Assembly (NCBI GenBank): GCA_037447655.1
Contig: JBBHKE010001126.1
Coordinates: 1 to 51,921 of the forward strand
Origin: Zygnema cylindricum
Taxonomy: Eukaryota > Streptophyta > Zygnematophyceae > Zygnematales > Zygnemataceae
Direction: 5' to 3'
Length of the DNA stretch: 51,921 bases
Shown here: in pieces, positions 24,601 to 35,355 of the stretch
How positions within the stretch are numbered: the stretch's first letter is position 1
Layout: each line of letters begins with the position of its first letter
Notes under the pieces: generated by a model
Seen by the model: the letters and a program-made list of their open reading frames with translations, nothing else
The model's database searches: none
Told to the model about the DNA's origin: nothing
Program-made: the position numbers and the translations under genes

Positions 24601-25182
24601 ATGGGGTGGAGATGTTCTTTCTTTTCGAGAGGTAAGTAACAACAATCATATTAACTGTATTATGTAAACTGTATATATTGTAGATGGTGTGAATAAGAAA
24701 AACAATATGGTTCCCGCAAGTCCTGGTGCTGAGGTGGGGATGGTCTCACTTTTTGTGGAAATTTTAATTAGTGGAGTAAGGATGGGAAATTAGTAGTATG
24801 GTCCGTACCAAATGGTCATCCTCACTAAAAGAAGTGGTCTATGCAATCGTTTGTTGTCCAGAAATTTCAGGGTTTTTTTAGTTTTTCTGGTTCATAATGC
24901 ATTAAAAAGTTTGGAATTTAGAGGTCCAGGCTAAATATGGTGAGAGGTGTACAGCTCTTGACCATTCACAAACTTGCTATTCCGTATTTTTAACACTCAT
25001 GCATAAATATGCCATTAGTTTTACCAACTCTTTCCCCAATTCCCATCCACTTTGAGCCTTTTACAAAGTAAATTTACAAAGTCTTAACAGATGAGGGCTT
25101 GGGACTGCTGAAATGTGGATTATGACAGGTAGCTGAGAGGATAGGCGTCATTGTACCCGAAAGGCCAAAACTTTTTGTTTAG
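18621..25182 (+). CDS. HAD-superfamily hydrolase (haloacid dehalogenase/HDHD3-like), 6 exons
   Basis: Exons read as 18621-19199, 19824-19930, 21213-21321, 22082-22243, 24458-24631 and 25129-25182 (TAG); all introns are GT-AG, all phases agree, and the product is about 394 aa. HAD motif I is VDAAGTLL (nucleophile D179), motif II is AVVSNFD (S292), motif III lysine is K324 in AEKPNP, and motif IV is VHVGDDRRND (D349/D350). A helical C1 cap region (about 194-285) lies between motifs I and II. The usual second Asp of DxD is Ala181, as in haloacid dehalogenases (DxYGT) rather than phosphatases. Order and wording match plant HAD proteins of the At2g41250 type; the substrate is unknown. Residues 1-170 are Ser/Thr-rich with few acids near the start, so an organelle transit peptide is plausible. 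ATG 18621 lies 12 nt after a good acceptor (18607-18608), so a 5'UTR intron is likely. The last exon is short (17 codons) and the least certain. Confidence 0.87.
18937..19065 (+). repeat. 21-bp coding minisatellite in HAD exon 1
   Basis: About five degenerate 21-bp units follow one 24-bp unit. They encode a repeated heptapeptide resembling SPSAKLT, upstream of the catalytic domain. The unit keeps the frame, so changes in copy number alter only the linker between the presumed targeting region and the HAD core. Confidence 0.75.
19953..20127. repeat. Palindromic TATGTGG-family element in HAD intron 2
   Basis: The left end GGGCGAAAGCAATTGGAT is the inverse of the right end TCCAATTGCTTTCGCAC. The interior holds two ATGTGGTTTAC / GTAAACCACAT arms. 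It begins about 20 bp after the exon 2 donor, so the nascent intron should fold strongly. Confidence 0.75.
20936..21066. repeat. TACACTGCCC-type fragment in HAD intron 2
   Basis: TTACACTGCCCATCCTATTAG and an internal AGTGTTAATGAC / AGTGTTAATAACAC pair resemble the 21841 element. The right terminus is not clear. Similar but weaker pieces lie near 20450-20590 and 23072-23268. Confidence 0.45.
21383..21535. repeat. GA/GGA-rich purine tract in HAD intron 3
   Basis: Purine-only stretches with a near-perfect GGGGAGAGAAAGGAAGGAG repeat. Encodes nothing; the minus-strand frames are Ser/Pro/Leu artefacts. Confidence 0.85.
21841..22044. mobile_element. TACACTGCCC-type TIR element in HAD intron 3
   Basis: Left TACACTGCCCATTGCTATTA and right TAATAGTGATGGGCGGTGGA are inverted repeats about 200 bp apart, with a second inverted pair (CACTCTAAT / AACACTATTTAG) inside. 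Its right end is 37 bp upstream of exon 4. Confidence 0.75.
22264..22463. repeat. Related decayed TIR element in HAD intron 4
   Basis: The left GACACTGCCCATTAG resembles the 21841 copy. The right ends GAGAGGTGTC with AACGTTAATAATTC before it. It starts 21 bp after the end of exon 4. Confidence 0.5.
23905..23998 (+). repeat. G-rich tract with G-quadruplex potential
   Basis: Repeated GGGGAGGGG/GGTAGGGG runs provide many blocks of three to five G on the coding strand of the HAD intron between exons 4 and 5. Confidence 0.8.
24121..24445 (+). repeat. ACACCGTGAATTCCTTAT minisatellite in HAD intron 5... splice acceptor side
   Basis: About 15-18 imperfect units of 16-22 bp built on CACCGTGAATTCCTTATA run to within about 13 bp of the exon 5 acceptor (24456-24457). 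They replace an ordinary pyrimidine tract. The intron is the one between exons 4 and 5. A G-rich block precedes it at 23905-23998. Confidence 0.85.
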
Positions 25183-26571
25183 ACCTAACGAGTGAATAAG
25201 GAATTTAGGAGAAACTTGAAACATCGAACGGCTATGAGCAGTTGCTCCATCAATAAGTGTTCCGGCTGTGAAAATTTTGTTATTTTCACCCTTATAACTT
25301 TTGCACATAAACCAGTAAGGGTGATCACAGGACGTTTACAGCCGGATGTATCTAGACAATGAAGGTTATAAGGTGACTTTTTAGGTCACAGGAAGGTTTT
25401 GAAACGTGTTCCGTGGACTAAGAAGAGACTAGAAGTTTTGGGTTTTTAAGCTGGTACAAAATTGTACGGAAAAGACAGTTTAAAAAAAAATGCTGTATAA
25501 ATTATCGAGGCTTGAAAAGCGGGAATAGTATTAAGTCTGGAATACAATGTAGCAATAGCAAATTTTGCAGAAAGGCATACAAGTTGGTACTTAGTGCAAC
25601 TGTTATCTTGAACATTAAGATGTAGTATGTTGTAAGCAACGAGCAATGGTAAAGAATAAAAGTGTTACAAGTTTTTTTTTCCTCCCTTTGGGAAAACTTT
25701 AGAGTATATGATGGATGCATGAAACAAGTCACGGATGTACACATGTTTTAGAAAATGTTTGAGAGAGATGATATTCGTGTTGTAAACTCGTTGAGTATCA
25801 CATATGGTTTACACTATTTGTACACTTCCCTTGCATCATTCCTATCCAGACTCTAAATAGGGTACTGAGTTGTATGATGTCTTCTCAAGCTCGAATATAC
25901 TCCGATAGGATTAATGGTATGTATTCATTTTGTATCGCGTTTCACAGCCGATAACGATACCTATACTTTATCAATCATTTTACACTTTCGATAATTTGAT
26001 ATGTACCGTGTAGTACAGCAGGTACTAAACATACTGTACCTGGTGGTTGGTGATATATGAATGTGACCCTATTTATGTTGATGCATTGGGTAAACTGGTT
26101 TTGCGGGTTCACTGAATTTGTCTTTTTCGTTTGCTAACTGTGATTTTTGAGTTCAAGAACTTGAAACTTTAACATGTTGGTCGCCTGTTTGTGGTTTATT
26201 ATTTTTTGTCCAAAGTAGTTTTTGCTCGTCTTTCCAAAATTTAGTTTTGATAATTGTTGAACATTTATGTTGAGCCAATAATAGGTTATTGGCCATCCCA
26301 CCGATTACCGATTCTTTTGAAATCCACCCTCGATATGAATCCATTGCAAAAAACAAAAAAAATGTCTATGCCGATAAATTACTATTTAGCTATATTGCTA
26401 ACCTCGTGCGGATAATCGATTATCAAAATTAGCCCTAGATATAAATTCTTAGTAATTGTTCTTCGATTATACTTTGCATTTGTACAAAGTTTCAAATTAT
26501 CGCAGGTCAATGGGAATTTTGGGAGCATCTGATATCATTTTTAGAAAATAGTAAGCAAAATTAAGAACTCT
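25183..26571. other. HAD 3' flank and intergenic DNA
   Basis: No gene. AATAAA-type signals occur near 25655 and could end the HAD transcript. The remainder is AT-rich with no recognised repeat. Confidence 0.5.
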
Positions 26572-26800
26572 TCTTGATGGTAAACTATCTTTGTACATTG
26601 AAAAAATGGGAAGCAAGAGCTGAAACAAAACTGAAAAAACTCACACGAAAATAAAATCGAATATCTCTGTGAAGAAGCAAACAAAAGAGAAAACAAAATC
26701 TTATTAGAGACGCAGAACAACCTCACACAAAATGAGAAACAATAACATGAACAAAAAACCGACAACCAACTTTAACTAAAATCCCTAGAAGAGTGTCCAG
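26572..26800 (-). repeat. LINE 3'-end fragment
   Basis: Starts at GATGGTAAACTATC and continues with ACTGAAAAAACTCACAC, a string also present after the box at 36426. Read on the minus strand it is the 3' end of a LINE or an associated SINE, 5'-truncated. Confidence 0.5.
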
Positions 26801-26832
26801 CCACATATTAAAATCAAAAAAAATATACACCG

Positions 26833-26950
26833 ACTTTATTAAAAAGCGCGATGGTAAACCATCTGAGTCCATGGGAGCAAAAAGGGGCAAACTGAAAGAC
26901 TACACGCGAAGGGAAGCAAACAAAAAAGGATAAGCAAGACAAAAGCAACA
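26833..26950 (-). repeat. LINE 3'-end fragment
   Basis: Contains CTTTATTAAAAAGCGCGATG, GTAAACCATC and CTGAGTCCATGGGAGC, nearly the same as 27902-27990 and the 3' end of the full element at 29270. Confidence 0.65.
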
Positions 26951-27292
26951 AAATAGATTAGATATTAGTTGGCTATGTCGGTAGTGCATTCCTGGCTATT
27001 ATGTGCGACTTCGGAGCAACACAAAAAAGAATTAATTTGTTTTTTTGGCACAGTATTCCTTGGAAAAAGTTGTTCCATGAGATCTTGTACATTTGGAAGA
27101 TCTATTTATTTTAGATTAGATAAATTGCCAATGGTTTATGTTAGGGCAAAGCCCTACTTGATTGAATCTTAGTATCAGGCGATTGACTTCATCGTTTGTG
27201 GTTTGACACAAATGATCCAAATTTCATCGAAAAATTGTTTCTAATTCCCTTATTATCATAAAATTTAACCGTGTAAATTGAATCAAAATTGT

Positions 27293-27315
27293 TATATATA
27301 TATATATATATATAT
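27293..27315. repeat. Short (TA)n microsatellite
   Basis: About 11 TA units; intergenic. Confidence 0.9.
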
Positions 27316-27413
27316 GGTGATATGATGTGGACTCCCCTTATGAACATTTCACAAAATGATGTAGTGGCGAGTGTGACATAACTTCGTTCGCATCATCTAT
27401 TGGACACGAAAGC

Positions 27414-27520
27414 TCTCCCCCTCTCTATTTCTCCCTCTCTCTCTTTCTCCCTCCTTTCTTTTTCTCCCTCTCTCTCCCTCTCTTTTCCTCCCTCTGCTTC
27501 CTCTCTCTCTCTCCCTCTCC
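27414..27520. repeat. CT-rich microsatellite tract
   Basis: CTCCCTCTCTCTTTCTCCCT-type repeats in intergenic DNA just left of the small TIR element at 27534. Confidence 0.88.
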
Positions 27521-27533
27521 GTGCATAGGCATA

Positions 27534-27753
27534 CACCATGTACCACTATTACTGTTAATGTTTTTTTTTCGCTTCTTAAAACATCTTTTCACTGTGCACA
27601 CTTGTTCGATTTTTGATTGGAGACTGCCAATTGGAAGGTGAGAATCTTACCTTACATCCGCAGCCGTTAGATTAACAATCCGACAAGTGTGCACTTAGAA
27701 AAAATGTTTTAAGTGGCGAGAAAAACATTAATACTAATAGCACTCCACAGTGT
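27534..27753. mobile_element. Small TIR element of the GCACACTTGT type, about 220 bp
   Basis: Inverted arms meet at a central CCAATTGG. Arms carry CACTGTGCACACTTGT and its inverse, AAAACATC(T)TTT, and ends resembling TACACCGT. Non-coding and probably hairpin-forming. It gives the uninterrupted version of the target of the 28613-35355 insertion. Confidence 0.75.
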
Positions 27754-27901
27754 ATTTAAAAGCCAAAATACATAATTAAAAATCTTAAAGCTTAATACAT
27801 TAAAGTTTAGTATATTAAGTGTTGTATCTCTATGGTGTACACTATTTCTGGTAAAATAAAACACCATGACTACATACTACATAGTGAGTGATTTATCAAC
27901 A

Positions 27902-27990
27902 AGACTTTATTAAAAAAGCGCAATGGTAAACCACCTGAGTCCATGGGAACAAAAAGGGGCGGCAATGCCAAAACTGAAAAACTAGATGTA
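27902..27990 (-). repeat. LINE 3'-end fragment
   Basis: Contains CTTTATTAAAAAAGCGCAAT, GGTAAACCACC and GAGTCCATGGGAAC in the same order as 26833. Very short, consistent with 5' truncation during target-primed reverse transcription. Confidence 0.65.
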
Positions 27991-28209
27991 GAGGGATCAT
28001 GTTAAAGTGATTTATTAAACGAATTATGCGTGGTTTAAAACATGTATAGACTCATTACTCAGTTTTTTCGAATGGTTCGGAAATATGTGAACAATCGTGT
28101 ATGAAAGGATAATGGAAAGACTCATCGAATAAGAGTTTCTCCTCGATTTTGCGTCACTTTTCTCTAATGTTGTTGTTCTTCTTTATGTTTTCTATAAAAG
28201 TTAAATACC

Positions 28210-28606
28210 ATACTTCATTAAGAAAACAAAGATGGTAAACCATCTCTGGATTCATGGGAATGAACAGAAATAAATATCATGAAAGCAATTGAAAGACCGA
28301 AAAGGAAGGAAAATCAAATCATCTAATAAAGAAAAAGTTAGAAGGAAAAAGAACTTGAAAGGGACGAACACAAAGAGAAGGGCAAACTAACAATGTAAAA
28401 GGAAAAGAACAAGACAAACAAAAAAAACAACGGCGATATTTAATACACTAACAAATAAACTAAACAAATAACAAACGACGAATTTAGAAACCCTAAAAGC
28501 AGCACTGCAAATCCTCCAATTCCGACAGAGAAATATATACCTATAGAGAGAGAGACGATCCGTAACCGAAGCACGAAGGAGAGTGGAAGCTTCCAGACAC
28601 TGTAAA
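28210..28606 (-). mobile_element. 5'-truncated LINE copy reaching into the C-terminal coding region
   Basis: The left end carries GATGGTAAACCATC. The right end (about 28545-28606) matches the tail of the RT pseudogene: GACGATCCGTAACCGA corresponds to GACGATCCATAACCGA at 29531, followed by a CTGTAAAG match. The copy stops abruptly there, so it is 5'-truncated, and it abuts the outer Harbinger-like element. Confidence 0.7.
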
Positions 28607-29254
28607 GTATTAGGGTGCGTCTCCATGTGCCAAAGTAAGGGTTTTTTTTTGTCGTTTTTTTGTAAAAACTAAGAGTCGTACCGCGTTGACAAAAAATAGA
28701 CAATATGAGAAGTACATTTTGCGTCATCATCGAATTTAGGATGTACTACATGTTGTCGTCTTGTGCTCTTCAACTAAGGGCCACGCCAAAAAACGTCATC
28801 TTCAAACTTTTCTTTAGAAAATCAAAGTGTTTTTAAAAAACAAATAGGAACACGTATTACCACGTGTAAATTTTTTTACAAAAATTTCAAACGAATTCAA
28901 GCGATGGTGAAAGGTACACTATTCGTTATGTTTTGTCCGTTTGCGTTTAGGTACGACGAAGCAAAGTACACAATTTGTTTGGTTTTGTCCGTTTGCGCTT
29001 GGTACGGATTTCGTTTCGCCAGGGGTCTCAAAATTCCGATGCCATTTCACGTCGAGCAGACAGGAGACGCAAAGGCAAATTGTAGTGTTGGGTATCGGGT
29101 AAATTCATATCGCGATAATATCGATATTCGATATATCGAATATCGATCGAGCAGGATCTTCGATATATCGTACCGAGACCAACATAAATTATCGCGATAT
29201 ATATCGCGATATATAGTATTTTTAAATATATATTTTTTATTTTTTTATATAATA

Positions 29255-32200
29255 ACAGAGAGGCAGGATAAATTAAAAAGCACGATGGTAAACCATCTAA
29301 GTCCGGGGGTACAAAAAGGGTGGTATAGCCAACACATAAAAACTACCAGGGCAATAAAACTAAAGAGAGCAACGGGAACAACAACAAGGCAAATAAAAGC
29401 ACCCAAACCCAAAATGAAAAGCCCAGCAACACACAAATCCAAAACCACAACTCTAACACCAACTCAATTATCTATCTAAAAGCAACCCCGTAAGTCCCCC
29501 CAACCCGGGGGAGCACGTTGAGGGAGGTCCGGAACACGGCGACGATCCATAACCGAGATAGCCGATCGGAGGAGAATAGAAGCCTGCACTCGCTGTAAAG
29601 CCACAGATAAGCGTTGACGATAAAAAGATGTAAGGACCGAAGGAGGAGGGCTCCCAGGTCCTCAGCGCTCGAAAGCACGTCGAGCGCAAGTACGGAGAAA
29701 CTCGTCCATTGCAACACCCACACAACCAAAGATCTCGACCGCCATCGGAATAAAGTCGTCCATAGGGTCCCTGTGAGCATAATCACGCTCCTTCGCCTTA
29801 GCGGCATCACGAGCCGCCACCCCAACATTTCAAGCCGCACATCCAACAACCGTAGCCGAAGAAGGGTTTGCCAAAACAATATCACCGAAAATGCGACGGG
29901 CACCATCAAGCAAAACAACATCGATCCGACGTGATTGAATAATGTGAGAAACCTCCCGACGCACAGAAAAGCCCCCCTCCGAAGCGATAGTCGCAACAAC
30001 GTCGCGAATAGTGTCGTGCGCCTCGATCAAATCCCCCCCATGGGAGCAACGAAGCAGATGGACACCATCGGGCGCCAAAACACGACCACATGCACAAACA
30101 AGAGAGCCAAGTAAAGGAGGATGGGGGAGGCCAAGGCAAAATCGAAGGGCGGTGGTGAATTGAGCAGGTGAGAATCGGAGAGTGGACAAAATAGGTGTAG
30201 CCAAAAGCCAAGATCCAGAACCTGGTCCACCACAAGAGAGAAGACGGGCACGCAAAGAATCAGAGGGAAGCGCCTTAAGAAGGTCAGATTTAATGGAGGC
30301 GACAACCCGATCGGAAATTGATTCCTGGACACGATCAGCGAATGTGGTAACCAAGGTGGAGAAAATCGGCACATCCACTAGGGCATGGGGAGGAAGAGAA
30401 CGTGACGCGTCCAATAGAGTCCGTTGGAACGCTAACACACCGTCTGAAACGCGGGGGACCACAGTAGCTAGAACAGGGGTGTCCCCAGCCAAAAAACGGG
30501 AAACAAGGGTAGAGGCAATAAGACACCAACTTCCCAAAAAGGCAGTGGGAGCAACACGAGCAGTCGATAATAGACCCAACCCCCCGACAGATACAGGGAG
30601 GGAGGCCTGAATGCGGGCTGATGGCCCGGACTCGCTATCGAATGCCCCACGACCTAACACAGTGTGGAGGACGTCCATGAGGCGATCGTCAAATGCCAAA
30701 AGAGAGGAGACGAACGTCCAGGTGTGAGGGAAAGTACGAGTGAGGTAAGAAGGGCGATGGGGAAAACACCTGGTTAACATTGCAAAAGCCACTTGGGGAT
30801 CGTGAAGGTGAGGAAGGTCGTCCACCTGGGCCAAATCTGTTTGTAAAGCATCATCAAGGAATTGGATCACGAAATTATCCGAACCAAGGGGGCAACCTAG
30901 CACACGAATGCCATCGGAAGGAGAAGGGGTTTGAAAACCAATAGGGGGGGTAAAGGAAGGTCGAATATCCTGAGGAGACGAAATAACACACTTTGAAGGT
31001 TGGATTAAAAGGTTGAGTTCGGCTAAACGTTCCTTGAAAAAATCGTATGTCAACACGACTTGTTCTCTAGGCCCAATAATATGCGTATCATTTGTAACCG
31101 AAGGGAAAAGGCAAGAAGGGAAAGCGGTTGCGGAAGCACGAAGGGCCCGATAATGGGCAAGGGCGAACAAAGGTCCGCCCAGAGGGTCGCCTTGGCGAGT
31201 GCCAGTCGCAGAGGAGAGTGGAATGAGATCACTGTCGGTCGAAAAGGAAAGGCTGCTTGTCGAAGAATAAAAAGCCCTCACAAAAGGGAATAATTAGACA
31301 ATTGGAGATGGAGCCGCCATAAGCTCTGAAAAAATCACGTTCCGATCCACCGTATTGAATGCATTGGAAAAGTCGACTTGAAGTACCAACCAATTTGGAT
31401 GTACATCCAACTAAGCCCGAATCCCGTGGACCACGGCCCCACAACCTCCTCTCGTGGCCACTCTAAACTGATGGGGAGAGAAATAGTCATGGAAAGCTAG
31501 TTCGAGCTGGAGACATATCGCACGAGCCACCAATCGGTATAAAACCTCTCCCACGGCAATAGGGCGGATCCCTCCATTAGGTTTGGCGACTGCCACAAGG
31601 CGAGATGCCGTGAGAAGATCACAAATCCGAGGGGGCACATCCCCACTAGCTATAAGAGAACATACTCGAAAAAACACATCAAACCCCCTAGCACCCGATT
31701 CAGGGGGCAAAACATCGCGAAACAACTCATACACTGTGCCCGAAGGGCCCCCCGCTGAAAGATGAGGAGAAGAGCTAAGTGCCTTAAAGAAAACCTCCCG
31801 ATCTAAAGTAAAACTCTCAGAAGGCTCAAAGACGTGGATGGAAGGGGGTAAAGGAGAAGGTGCAGTGGGTGGAGAGCTCGAAAGACCTCAATAGTGGAAG
31901 AAGATCGGGGGGCAGGGGTGAATGGTCGTAGGGCCCGAACCGCTCGAGAAAGCTCACCAACACGGCCTAAGTGAATTGCTCGACGATAAGAGGCCGGAAC
32001 ATCTGATGGCTTAGGTGGGCGACATGGTATGAAAGAGGTGCTCGATACCCGATCCTCATGTTCGGCGTGTAGGGCCTTTCAATCACCACGAATGAATCGG
32101 CGACAACGCGCCATAGTTTCCCTAGCCCCACTGCCCCCTCCACGACCGGGAAGGACTAGGACCCAAAGAGAGAACATAAAACAAGGTGCCAAGGAGCAAT

Positions 32201-32359
32201 GTCCGTCGGGTTTGAAGAAATGTGGGACAAAGGGAGGTGGAGAGCATCTTGTACTATTGTCCTCACGGCCATAGGAATACGGGTGTACAATCGCGGGCGG
32301 GGGCCTCCCAAATCATAAGCCCCCAAAACATCTATAATATAATATTATAATATAATATA
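29255..32359 (-). mobile_element. LINE-like insertion inside the hAT-like element
   Basis: The RT pseudogene plus its 3' region. The 3' end lies at the left and contains the palindromic box GATGGTAAACCATC (29284-29297), which recurs in short fragments elsewhere in the window. An 11-bp direct repeat, TTTATATAATA, at 29244-29254 and 32360-32370 is a candidate target-site duplication, though the AT-rich context weakens it. The insertion splits the two halves of the surrounding hAT-like element. Confidence 0.6.
29480..32290 (-). pseudogene. Non-LTR retrotransposon reverse transcriptase with R2-like C-terminal endonuclease, degenerate
   Basis: The minus-strand reading frame runs from about 32290 to 29480. 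RT blocks are RPIAVGEVLYRLVARAI (near 31550), LQVDFSNAFNTVDRNVIF (near 31350), GTRQGDPLGGPLFAL and VTNDTHIIGP. After a long thumb/linker come a Cys-x-Cys...His-x3-Cys zinc motif followed by HGGD (30046-30096) and R-x-D with a second Asp 13 residues on (29881-29928). This matches the CCHC plus restriction-like endonuclease arrangement of R2/CRE-type elements. It is dead: nonsense codons at 32079-32081, 31411-31413, 31294-31296, 29830-29832 and 29662-29664, a frameshift near 31860, and the first Asp of the RT ADD motif changed to Asn (31090-31092). No N-terminal endonuclease is visible. Confidence 0.8.
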
Positions 32360-33220
32360 TTTATATAATATGTTATTTTAGCGAAAAAGTCAAATTGTCT
32401 AATACGCCACGTACGGCGTGATTTTTGTTCCGTGACTTAAATGTAGACGCCGCAAAATGTAACCGACAAAAAAGTACTAATTATGAAATTGTATTGATTA
32501 ATTATTTGGGGTATGGTTACACGAGGAGGTCTCTGTAATAGTACGGACAACAAAATTTATGTATTACAGAGGCCTCGGGTACATCGCGTATCTTTTGTCA
32601 AAAAGTTTTACATACGTGTTCTGATATGAGTTGTTCCTCGTAAGTTGACTACCAAATCTCAAAAATCATCGAATATTGGAAACCGACCTTTTTCGTCTAG
32701 AAAATCGTACCTGCGAATGACGTACGTGTACTTCACAAGTGTACCTCGTCAATGTACCTTAGAGATCTCCTTCACTCTGCTGACTTTCAGGAAAAAATCG
32801 TATTTCTTTCCGGCAAAGATTTTACAGTCACTTTGTCCGAAGTCACGAGACTTTGAAAACCTGTAGGATTTTTTTTTTATTTTTTTTTAGCTTCGATATA
32901 TCGACAATACGATATATTGGCGATATATCAGCGATAATTTGAAATTCAATATATCGAAGCAATATATCGATTATCGGGTACCTGAAATTCGATATATATC
33001 GAATATCGGCAAACGGTCCTCGATACCCAACACTAGCAAATTGCATCTTCTTCAACCGTGAAACGGTAGGCTGGAAGGCGGTACGTCTACAATGTCACGA
33101 AATCTCATGCGACGTCACACGCAGTTACAAAAAATAACGTGCGTCATCACAGATTGTAGACGTTGGCAGCCGTCATGGGCATTGTCAGCGTATACAATCG
33201 TCACACCCTTAAGTAACTAT

Positions 33221-34486
33221 TGTTGCATTCAAACTAAAAACGGATGGTGAATGAGATGACGAAATGAATGCTCTTGTACCATTCATTTCGCAAAAAAACA
33301 AAAAACAGAGGCGCCAAACAAGTGGACCGCCCGGCTGTCAACCTTTTTGGAGCGTAGTGACGAACAAAATATACGATTTGGAGCGTAGTGACGAACAAAA
33401 TATACGATTTGGAGCGTAGCGACGGACAAAATATACGGTCAAGTGCGTCAAAACCTGATAACTGTGGTAAGCCGTCTTCTTTTTCCGGAAAACCTTTTCG
33501 GAATGCAGAAATCTGACTTTGAAAAAACATGAAGTCGTATCCCGAATGAATGATCCGTACTGTAACGAAATTTTCTAAAATGCTAACCCATAAACAAATA
33601 GGCAATTTAAATCATCTAAAATATAACGTAAAAAAATGTAAATTTAAAACTTCTTTGGAACTTTGACGAAACGTTCTCCCCCTTTATCACCGATGGTTTG
33701 GTACGGACGGATTTGAGACATCGGCGACTAATCGTACGGCAACATGAATCACATCGCGACGTTTTTGTTGACGTGAGGTGACGTCAAGGGAGATTCACGT
33801 CCAAACAAAAAAAAAGGACATTCATTTACTCATCTCATTCATCATCTATTTCTAGTGTGAATGCAGCAGTTGTTACACATATGCTGCATTCACACCAGAA
33901 ATGGATGATGAATGAGATGAGGAAACGAATGTCCTTTTGTTTTGTTTGGACGTGAATCGCCTTTGACGTCATCTCACGTCAACTAAAACGTTGCGATGTG
34001 GTTCATGTTGCCGCACGATTAAGCGTCGAATGACTCAAATCCGTCCGTACCAAGCCATCGTTTTTGACATTTTTTTACGTTATATTTTAGATGATTGTTT
34101 CGTCAAAATTACAAAAAAAAAAATAACTTATCATTTTTTTTACGTTCGATTCTAGTTGATTTTGATTGGTTATTCGTTTATGGGTTACCATTTTATAAAA
34201 TTTCGTACAGTACGGATGAATCATTCGAGATGCGACTTCATGTTTTTTCAAAGTCGGATTTCTGCATTCCTAAAAGGGTTCTCGGAAAAGAAGATGACTT
34301 ACCACAGTTGTCAAGTTTTGACGCACTTGACCGTACGTTTTTGTCCGTCGCTACGCTCCAAAAAGGTTGACAGCCGAGCAGTCGGTCAGTTTGGCGCCTC
34401 TGTTTTTGTTTTTTTGCGAAATGAATGGTACGGGATCATTCATTTCCTCATCTCATTCATCATCCATTTCCGGTGTGAATGCAGCA
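33221..34486. mobile_element. Head-to-head pair of TIR elements forming a 1.27-kb near-palindrome
   Basis: Arm 1 (about 33221-33866) and arm 2 (about 33881-34486) are inverted copies of one sequence with a 14-bp spacer. Each is bounded by TTG(C/T)TGCATTCA-type ends, and the outer ends are followed by TA (a possible mariner-type duplication, uncertain). Arm 1 carries three tandem copies of a 31-bp TTTGGAGCGTAG unit (about 33350-33435); arm 2 has one. The pair is inserted in the outer Harbinger-like element, whose sequence resumes at TAGGGACGCC. Confidence 0.8.
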
Positions 34487-34548
34487 ATAGGGACGCCTGA
34501 AATCCGGGTCCTTCGGATCTGCGGTAATAAATAAAGTTTTTTCTCTAA

Positions 34549-35327
34549 GGGTATGTCCCCATGTGCATAAGAAAGGGTTTTTTTCTTTCGTTTCCCTGTA
34601 AAACTTAGCGTGGTGCTGCCTAAGTTGCAACCGTACTAAGGAATCGCAAATTTGTTGAGTACAATTTGCGTCATCCTCGAATTTAAGATGTATGAAAATT
34701 TGTCGTATTGTGTTTTTCGACCCACTTCCACGACAAAAAACGTCATCTTCAACCTTACGTTTAAAACACATGCGCGATGTGTTTTAAAAGTAGGTATTTT
34801 CCATAAACAATTAGGAACATATATTCGCACGTGCCGTAATTTTCAAAAAAAATCATACGATTTCCAAGGACAAAGAAAAGTACAGAATTCGCTATGTTTT
34901 GTCTGTTTGCGTACGAATAAGACGAATAAAAGTACACAATTTGTTTGGTTTTGTCTGTTTTCGTCCAGTACGGATTTCTTTTTTGCAGGGGTCTTCAAAT
35001 TCCGATGCCATTTCACGTCGACCGGATAGAAGACGCAAAGGCAAAGCGCCTCGTCTTCAACCGTGAAACGGCACAGGCTGGAAGGCGGTACGTCTACAAT
35101 GTCACGGTAAAACATGCGACGTCACAAGCAGTTCCAAAAAATAACGTGCGACCACAGATTGTAGACGTTGACAACCGTCACAGGTATTGTCGACGTATAC
35201 AATCGTCACAAGCGTAAGTTACGATTTCGTCCTTACAAACATAGGGACACTTGAAAATTGGGTCCGGCGTATCCGCGCTAAAATACAAAGTAAGTTCGCT
35301 AAGTTACAAGTACATGGGGACATACCC
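34549..35327. mobile_element. PIF/Harbinger-like non-autonomous element, 779 bp
   Basis: Perfect ends GGGTATGTCCCCATGT / ACATGGGGACATACCC with TAA duplications at 34546-34548 and 35328-35330. Subterminal DNA near 35090-35215 has repeated GTCTACAA/GTCAC words, shared with the other copies. No transposase is visible. It inserted near the right end of the outer element. Confidence 0.88.
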
Positions 35328-35355
35328 TAAGTTACAAGTACTTGGAGACGCACCT

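Larger units (their letters stand above)
29083..33035. mobile_element. hAT-like TIR element (host of the LINE)
   Basis: Ends read TAGTGTTGGGTATCG and its reverse complement. They are flanked by a perfect 8-bp direct repeat, GCAAATTG, at 29075-29082 and 33036-33043. Eight-bp duplications and TAGTGTTGGG-type ends are typical of hAT elements. The subterminal DNA is full of ATCGATAT-type palindromes. There is no transposase, so it is non-autonomous; without the LINE and flanking extra DNA it would be a few hundred bp, like the copy at 16444-16884. Confidence 0.85.
28613..35355. mobile_element. Outer PIF/Harbinger-like TIR element carrying nested insertions
   Basis: The left end GGGTGCGTCTCCATGTG and the right end ACTTGGAGACGCACCT are inverted repeats that share a variant (GCGTCTCCA) not seen in the inner copy. 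TTA occurs at both borders (28610-28612, 35356-35358), a TWA duplication typical of PIF/Harbinger. Removing it rejoins TATTA with CTGTTAAAG, the order found in the small TIR element at 27534. Inside are the hAT-like element (29083-33035), the near-palindrome (33221-34486) and a second Harbinger-like copy (34549-35327). Confidence 0.75.

Noticed and set aside
28904-29479. 191-codon plus-strand ORF
   Set aside because: Crosses the borders of three nested elements, so it cannot be an ancestral gene.
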